Assembly (NCBI GenBank): GCA_002049885.1
Contig: MVCS01000005.1
Coordinates: forward strand, 1-19,006
Source: Planctomycetales bacterium 4484_123
GTDB taxonomy: Bacteria; Planctomycetota; Phycisphaerae; SM23-33
Length of the DNA: 19,006 nt
Direction of reading: 5' to 3'
This document shows positions 15,186 to 19,006 of this stretch, in pieces. A program made the position numbers and the translations under genes. Each line of letters starts with the position of its first letter. Position 1 is the stretch's first letter. Below the pieces are notes generated by a model, which was not told where the DNA came from, ran no database searches, and saw only the letters and a list, made by a program, of their open reading frames with translations.

Positions 15186-15977
15186 ATGAGCCAGGTGGCC
15201 AAGGTCGCTTTCGTCGATTACGGCCGGAGCATAGCGGCAGCCCTGGATGCAGTCGGCGCCGCCGAGAGCCTGCCCCGCCGGGGGCTTGTCATCATCAAGC
15301 CCAACCTTACCAACGCCGACCGCCCGCCGGTGACCACGCCCGCCGCAGCCGTCGAGGCGGTGTACGACTACTGCAAGGCACACTGCGGCGCAGAGATCGT
15401 CATCGGCGAGGGCAGCGGCAGCGGCACGACCGCCCAGAGCTACCAGGCCAACGGCTATACGGCCCTGGCCCGCCGCCACGGCATCCGTCTGATCGACTTC
15501 AACCGCGAGCCGGCCATCACCCTCCAGCGCGCCGACGCCCTCCAGCTCAGGCAGTTTCACCTGCCCGAGATAGCCCGCGAGGCCTTCATCATCTCCGTGC
15601 CCGTGCTCAAGGACCACGGCTTCACCACCACGACCATCGCCATGAAGAACATGTTCGGCCTGGCCCCCGCCCCCTACTACAAGGGCGCGTGGAACAAGTC
15701 GAAACTGCACTCGCCCTCGACGCACCACAGCGTCTTCGACGTCTGCCTGTACCGCAGGCCCGACCTGTGTGTGGTCGATGCCACCGTGGCGCTGGCCGGG
15801 ATGCACCTGTCGGGCAGGCCCGTGAAACTCAATGCAATCCTGGCCGGCACCGACCCGGTGGCCGTGGACGCCGTCGGCAGCCGGCTGCTGGGGCATGACC
15901 CGGCCGACATCGAGTACCTCACGCTCGCCAACGGCGTGCTGGGAAGTATGACCGGCACCGAAATCGTGGAGGCCTGA
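15186..15977 (+). CDS. DUF362-family protein
   Basis: A 263-residue protein of the DUF362 family, whose function is not established; some members are fused to ferredoxin domains, but this one has no cysteine cluster of that kind. Family features include IIKPNLTNADRPPVTTP (36-52), the conserved segment SVPVLKDHGFTTTTIAMKNMFG (137-158) and AGTDPVAVDAVGSRLLGHDP (220-239). No signal peptide or membrane segment is visible, so it is probably cytoplasmic. The ATG at 15186 is the first methionine of the frame and has only a weak ribosome binding site. It begins 62 bp after the phosphohexomutase stop codon with no convincing terminator between, so co-transcription is plausible. That link does not by itself give a function. 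Confidence 0.88.
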   Translation: MSQVAKVAFVDYGRSIAAALDAVGAAESLPRRGLVIIKPNLTNADRPPVTTPAAAVEAVYDYCKAHCGAEIVIGEGSGSGTTAQSYQANGYTALARRHGIRLIDFNREPAITLQRADALQLRQFHLPEIAREAFIISVPVLKDHGFTTTTIAMKNMFGLAPAPYYKGAWNKSKLHSPSTHHSVFDVCLYRRPDLCVVDATVALAGMHLSGRPVKLNAILAGTDPVAVDAVGSRLLGHDPADIEYLTLANGVLGSMTGTEIVEA

Positions 15978-16000
15978 GTCTCCCCGGTCGGATGCAATCC

Positions 16001-16024
16001 CCGGCAGCCGGGCGCCGCTGCCGG
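16001..16024 (+). terminator. Hairpin after the DUF362 gene
   Basis: CCGGCAGC and GCTGCCGG form a perfect 8-bp stem with an 8-nt loop, 23 bp beyond the DUF362 stop codon. No T-run follows, so termination is uncertain. A new promoter appears to start just downstream. Confidence 0.4.
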
Positions 16025-16081
16025 CCGAAGGGAAGGACTCCGCGAGAGCCCATATGCCCTCGGCACATCCATCGGATGGCG

Positions 16082-16087
16082 TACAAT
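16082..16087 (+). promoter_or_regulatory. Candidate -10 box for the metallopeptidase gene
   Basis: TACAAT matches five of six -10 bases and lies 45 bp before the GTG start. The -35 is not clear. A small inverted repeat, CCATC-G-GATGG, sits just upstream. Confidence 0.3.
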
Positions 16088-16131
16088 GGCCCTCTGGGCC
16101 TTCAGATGGTCCGTCCGAAGGAGCTTTAGCG

Positions 16132-17070
16132 GTGAATGGCCGAGGGCTGCTGCGGGCATCCATGGCAGCGTTGCTGGCGCTGGCAACGGCCAGTACGTCC
16201 TCCCCGCCGGCCTCAGCCGGCCGGGACCCCCGGCCGGGGCGCCGGGTCTGCTCCAGACCGGTCCAGCCAGACCCACTGCCGGCGGAACAAGGGCGGATGT
16301 ACTTCCCCACAGCGACGCCGAACGGAGCCAAGGTCTATCGCGCCGCCGGGGCCGTCCTGTGGACCGACGCCGCCATCGACGCGGAGGCCCTGCTTGGCCG
16401 TTTCCGACTGGTGGAGCGCTTCCTGGCCGAACTGCTGCCCGCGCCGCGCCCGCGACCGTCCAGCCGGCCTGTTGTTGCCCGACGGCGCCTCGCACGCCGG
16501 CCGGTAGTGCTGGCCCTGTACCGCCGCCGGGGCGACTACCTGGCCCTGTGGCGGCGGGTGGAGGCCTACTACAAGGGCCGACTGGGCGACATCGCCACGG
16601 AAGGCTTCTCCTACCGTCTCTTCGGGGCGGCCACCTGCGATGGCACCGCCACCGGCCGACGGTACCAAGCGGTCCTCTGCCATGAGTTCGCGCACGTCTG
16701 GCTGTATCAGAACCGCGGCCTGCGGAACGACGGCAACTGGCTGACGGAAGGTCTGGCCAACGCCGTGCAACTGCGGTTCTTCCCCGAGTGCGGCGACCGG
16801 CGCCGGTTCGCCCGCTGGCTGGAGACGGGCCGGATGCTGCCGTTGAAACGGCTGATGGACCTGGACCGCATCTCCCCGAAGGACTACTGGCAGGCAGCCA
16901 CGCTGCTGGAGCTACTGGCCCGGCGCTACCGCAGCAGACTCCCCGCGCTGCTCAAGGCCTTCAACGAGGGCCGATCCGCCTACTCCATCGTCAGTGGAGT
17001 GCTCGAGACGGACTTCCTGACGCTTCAGCACCAATGGGCCGACTACGTCCGCCGCGGGCGGCGGCAATAA
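16132..17070 (+). CDS. Predicted secreted zinc metallopeptidase (gluzincin, peptidase MA-like)
   Basis: A 312-residue protein with an export signal and a gluzincin active site. The GTG at 16132 is chosen because AAGGAG lies eight bases upstream and because it yields a clean signal peptide (GRGLLRASMAALLALATAS, cleavage probably near ASA-G). The open frame extends to an ATG at 16054, but that adds a polar leader before the signal. The zinc motif is HEFAH (184-188), and the third ligand is probably Glu206 in NWLTEGLAN, the spacing and context typical of peptidase MA-like families. The C-terminal 100 residues are helical, with repeated aromatic and arginine residues. The substrate is unknown. 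The region between the signal and about residue 125 is low in recognisable features. It has its own likely promoter and a hairpin after the stop codon, so it appears monocistronic. Confidence 0.82.
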   Translation: MNGRGLLRASMAALLALATASTSSPPASAGRDPRPGRRVCSRPVQPDPLPAEQGRMYFPTATPNGAKVYRAAGAVLWTDAAIDAEALLGRFRLVERFLAELLPAPRPRPSSRPVVARRRLARRPVVLALYRRRGDYLALWRRVEAYYKGRLGDIATEGFSYRLFGAATCDGTATGRRYQAVLCHEFAHVWLYQNRGLRNDGNWLTEGLANAVQLRFFPECGDRRRFARWLETGRMLPLKRLMDLDRISPKDYWQAATLLELLARRYRSRLPALLKAFNEGRSAYSIVSGVLETDFLTLQHQWADYVRRGRRQ

Positions 17071-17073
17071 GCG

Positions 17074-17102
17074 GGCGCGGCACCCCAATGGGATGCCGCG
17101 CC
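17074..17102. terminator. Hairpin between convergent genes
   Basis: GGCGCGGCA and TGCCGCGCC form a 9-bp stem, extended by CCC/GGG around CAAT with one bulged A. It starts four bases after the metallopeptidase stop codon and lies between convergent genes, so it may serve both. The plus strand continues with scattered T residues rather than a clean run. Confidence 0.55.
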
Positions 17103-17149
17103 TCGCGGAGTCATTTCCCTTCATTTGCCCCTGACGACCGGCGAGACCA

Positions 17150-19006
17150 TTACGGCAGCACCGTCAGGCTGGGCGCATCCAGCAGCTCGACGGCGCCCTC
17201 TTGGGCCTGGTCGTCAGAGGAAGAGTCCCCGACCACCGTCACCGTCAGGGACGGCGGTTCGGTGAGGCCATCGCCTCCGCCGACCGGGGCCGCCTCCACA
17301 TCGAGCTGTACCACGGGCAGGGACAGTTCGGCACCGGACACCTCTGGCACGACGGCTGCCGAGCTGCCCGAGCTGCCCGCCGGCGGGACCTCGGCCTCGG
17401 CCGCACCGGCGGTCTCACTTCCGCCCGTCGCGGCCGCCTGGCCGCCGGCGCCCATGCCGTAGTTGTCGGCCAGGGCCCCCAGGTCGGCGATGCCAACCTT
17501 GCCGTCGCGGTTGAAATCGCCGTCACGCCAGGTGGCGCCGGAGGTCTTGCCATAATTGTCGGCCAGGGCACCCAGGTCGGCGATGCCGACCTTGCCGTCG
17601 CAGTTTGCGTCGCCCATGTAGGTCACGCACGCCAGCCGGCGGGCGACATCGCTGAGGTTGCCGTAGGTGTCGCGTGCCCGGGTGAAGAACCAGGTCCAGC
17701 CGGAGTCCATGCCGGCCGTCGAGGCCACCCGCTGCCAGCCGCCGATGGCGCTGTAGTCGCTGCCGAGGTAGCTATCCGTGCCGATCTCCAGGGTGCCGTT
17801 GTCGTTTTCGTCGCGGTAGAACTCCACGCGCTGGAGGTTGCCGTCGCCGTCGGCCACGCCGATGGCCGTCAGGGTGATGTCCTCGCCGATGATGGTGGGC
17901 TTGAGTTCGTAATCCAGGGCGCCCACCGTAGGCCGCAGGTCGAAATCGACGGCCACCTCGAAGTCTCCACCGGCCGGGTGATCCCCGAACTGGTAGGCGA
18001 AGACGCACATGTGGTAGGTCTCGCCCGGCGTCAGGCCGGTATAGGTGTGCGTGGCCGCGGCTCCATCGGACGGACTGGCATAGCGGCCGCCCACCGGCGC
18101 GCCGGCGGAGTCGAACAACTGGAACTCCAGCCGGAAGGCCTGGTCGGGCGTGACGGTGATGCTCAGCCGTCCGGAAGCGTCGGCAGGGGCGGTGAACTGG
18201 AAGTAGTCAGGGTCAGCCCTGGCGGGATCGTTACCATAGCCCAGGTACTCGCTGCCGCTGCCGGCGCCGTCGGCACCAAGGGTGATGGTGGGAACAGTCG
18301 TCACGGCAGGACTGTCGATGGCCACGTCCACGTTCCCGGTATTGTCGCGCTCGGCATCCATGACCAGGATGGTGTACAGCTCGCGCTGATTGAGTGTGTA
18401 ATTCAGCATCTCCGTGGCGCCGGTGGAGGTCTCGGCCACGGCCACCAGGTCGCCGGCCCCGTCGTACAGCGCCAGCAACGGGTTGATACCGCCGCTTGTG
18501 GCGGTGGCGGTGAAGGTGGCGGCCCCGCCGTTTTCGGTCGTGAACAGCCAGGTGTCGCGGTCAGAGACCGTGTTGAGCGCCATGGTGAACTGGCGGTCGC
18601 CGTCGATGTTCACCGGGCCGTAGTACTCCATCGGCGGGACGGTTACGGGGACGTCGTAGAGGGCGAACTGCACGTCGAGGTCGAAGCCGCCCTTGGTGAA
18701 CCAGTTGCCGCCGGCGCCGATGATGTAGGTCGTGCCGGCCACCACGTCGTTGTAGGTGAACTCGGCCGGTCCGCTGTAGGCGCTGGCCCCGGCCAGACCA
18801 ACCCCGGCCCCGTCGTACAGCCGGACGTAGGGCTTGAGGTCCGAGCCGGCGTCCGGGGTCATGGTGACGGTGACGGCGTAGGCGTTGACGGGGGCGACGA
18901 ACGCTGTAGAAGTCCTGGTCGGGCTGGGGATTGACGGTATCGCTGTCACAGTTCCCGCTGCCGGTATTGGGGTCGATGGGAATCGACCTGATGAAGGTGA
19001 AAGATG
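17150..19006 (-). CDS. Large secreted protein with PPC-like domains and two dockerin-type repeats (N-terminus outside window, frameshifted)
   Basis: Extracellular or surface multidomain protein of unknown role. From the upstream end it shows three beta-rich units like the bacterial pre-peptidase C-terminal domain (each with D-x-D-x-[YW]-x-F and L-x-LYDGAG or LFDSAG). An Ig-like segment follows (TIIGEDITLTAIGVADGDGN). Then come two dockerin-type calcium-binding repeats (GDANCDGKVGIADLGALADNYG and GDFNRDGKVGIADLGALADNYG) and an acidic, Ser/Gly/Ala-rich tail of about 100 residues. The main frame is open from 18949 (GTG) to 17150 and stays open to the window edge. However, upstream of about 18902 the plausible protein sequence and the GC-rich codon positions are in another frame, so the gene seems to carry a one-base insertion. 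No signal peptide is visible because the start is outside the window. Such dockerin-bearing proteins are common in Planctomycetota. Confidence 0.8.
   Translation of the reverse strand, partial: HLSPSSGRFPSTPIPAAGTVTAIPSIPSPTRTSTAFVAPVNAYAVTVTMTPDAGSDLKPYVRLYDGAGVGLAGASAYSGPAEFTYNDVVAGTTYIIGAGGNWFTKGGFDLDVQFALYDVPVTVPPMEYYGPVNIDGDRQFTMALNTVSDRDTWLFTTENGGAATFTATATSGGINPLLALYDGAGDLVAVAETSTGATEMLNYTLNQRELYTILVMDAERDNTGNVDVAIDSPAVTTVPTITLGADGAGSGSEYLGYGNDPARADPDYFQFTAPADASGRLSITVTPDQAFRLEFQLFDSAGAPVGGRYASPSDGAAATHTYTGLTPGETYHMCVFAYQFGDHPAGGDFEVAVDFDLRPTVGALDYELKPTIIGEDITLTAIGVADGDGNLQRVEFYRDENDNGTLEIGTDSYLGSDYSAIGGWQRVASTAGMDSGWTWFFTRARDTYGNLSDVARRLACVTYMGDANCDGKVGIADLGALADNYGKTSGATWRDGDFNRDGKVGIADLGALADNYGMGAGGQAAATGGSETAGAAEAEVPPAGSSGSSAAVVPEVSGAELSLPVVQLDVEAAPVGGGDGLTEPPSLTVTVVGDSSSDDQAQEGAVELLDAPSLTVLP
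17459..17600 (-). repeat. Two dockerin-type direct repeats (93-bp period)
   Basis: The 49-bp segments 17459-17507 and 17552-17600 are nearly identical at the DNA level (few differences) and start 93 bp apart. They encode the two calcium-binding repeats, each with the loop D-x-N-x-DGKVGIADLGALADNYG. Such close identity suggests recent duplication or ongoing gene conversion. Confidence 0.85.
18899..18907 (-). other. Probable one-base frameshift site
   Basis: Reading the minus strand, frame A from the window edge gives DQDFYS and then runs out of sense. The main frame begins sense at FVAPVNAY. Removing the base at 18902 would join them as DQDFYSFVAPVNAY, matching the PPC consensus and the later copy DPDYFQFTAP. 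Confidence 0.7.

Noticed and set aside
17201..18934. A 577-codon plus-strand frame opposite the dockerin protein
   Set aside because: It is an antisense shadow whose repeats only mirror the dockerin and PPC units of the minus strand.
1..19006. High frequency of GGCCGG/CCGGCC as a repeat element
   Set aside because: The motif is scattered, mostly inside genes as Ala-Gly or Arg-Pro codons, and fits the base composition. There is no regular spacing or longer conserved unit.

Overview
The window is GC-rich, densely coded chromosomal DNA that most resembles a Planctomycetota bacterium, probably near Phycisphaerae. The lineage is inferred from a secreted protein with paired dockerin-type repeats (17150-19006), the small secreted gluzincin and the general gene style; no rRNA or other lineage marker is present. 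I see no tRNA, rRNA, CRISPR array, insertion sequence or phage gene.

Layout. (1) 1-4311, minus strand: a protein quality-control block. It holds lon (its C-terminal end lies outside the window), an HSP20 chaperone gene that ends one base before lon starts, and, beyond a strong hairpin, an HtrA/DegP-type periplasmic protease with two PDZ domains. (2) 4445-9059, minus: a YfhO-like polytopic membrane protein, pdxA (vitamin B6) and the riboflavin synthase gene, whose best promoter predicts a leaderless mRNA. (3) 9060-9437: the only long gene-free stretch, with several strong inverted repeats. (4) 9438-10864, minus: a WYL-domain regulator directly followed by dtd, with a perfect palindrome upstream of the regulator. 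(5) 11018-13486, minus: a TolC-type outer-membrane lipoprotein with a long, unusual N-terminal extension. (6) 13741-17070, plus: a phosphomannomutase/phosphoglucomutase, a DUF362 protein and a secreted HExxH metallopeptidase. (7) 17150-19006, minus: a large secreted multidomain protein that runs off the window and appears to carry a one-base frameshift near 18902.

The most unusual signal is in the TolC-family protein. Its N-terminal extension holds two tandem, diverged copies of a roughly 125-residue unit. Each copy resembles the C-terminal domain (domain IV) of the phosphohexomutase encoded divergently next door, followed by a short segment resembling the start of a TolC domain. The mutase phosphate-binding loop is not kept in either copy, so the modules look structural rather than catalytic. 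I do not know a described family with this architecture.

The other genes are mostly housekeeping: stress proteolysis, cofactor synthesis, D-aminoacyl-tRNA proofreading and envelope or sugar-phosphate metabolism. All assignments come from reading motifs by eye; no database search was run.
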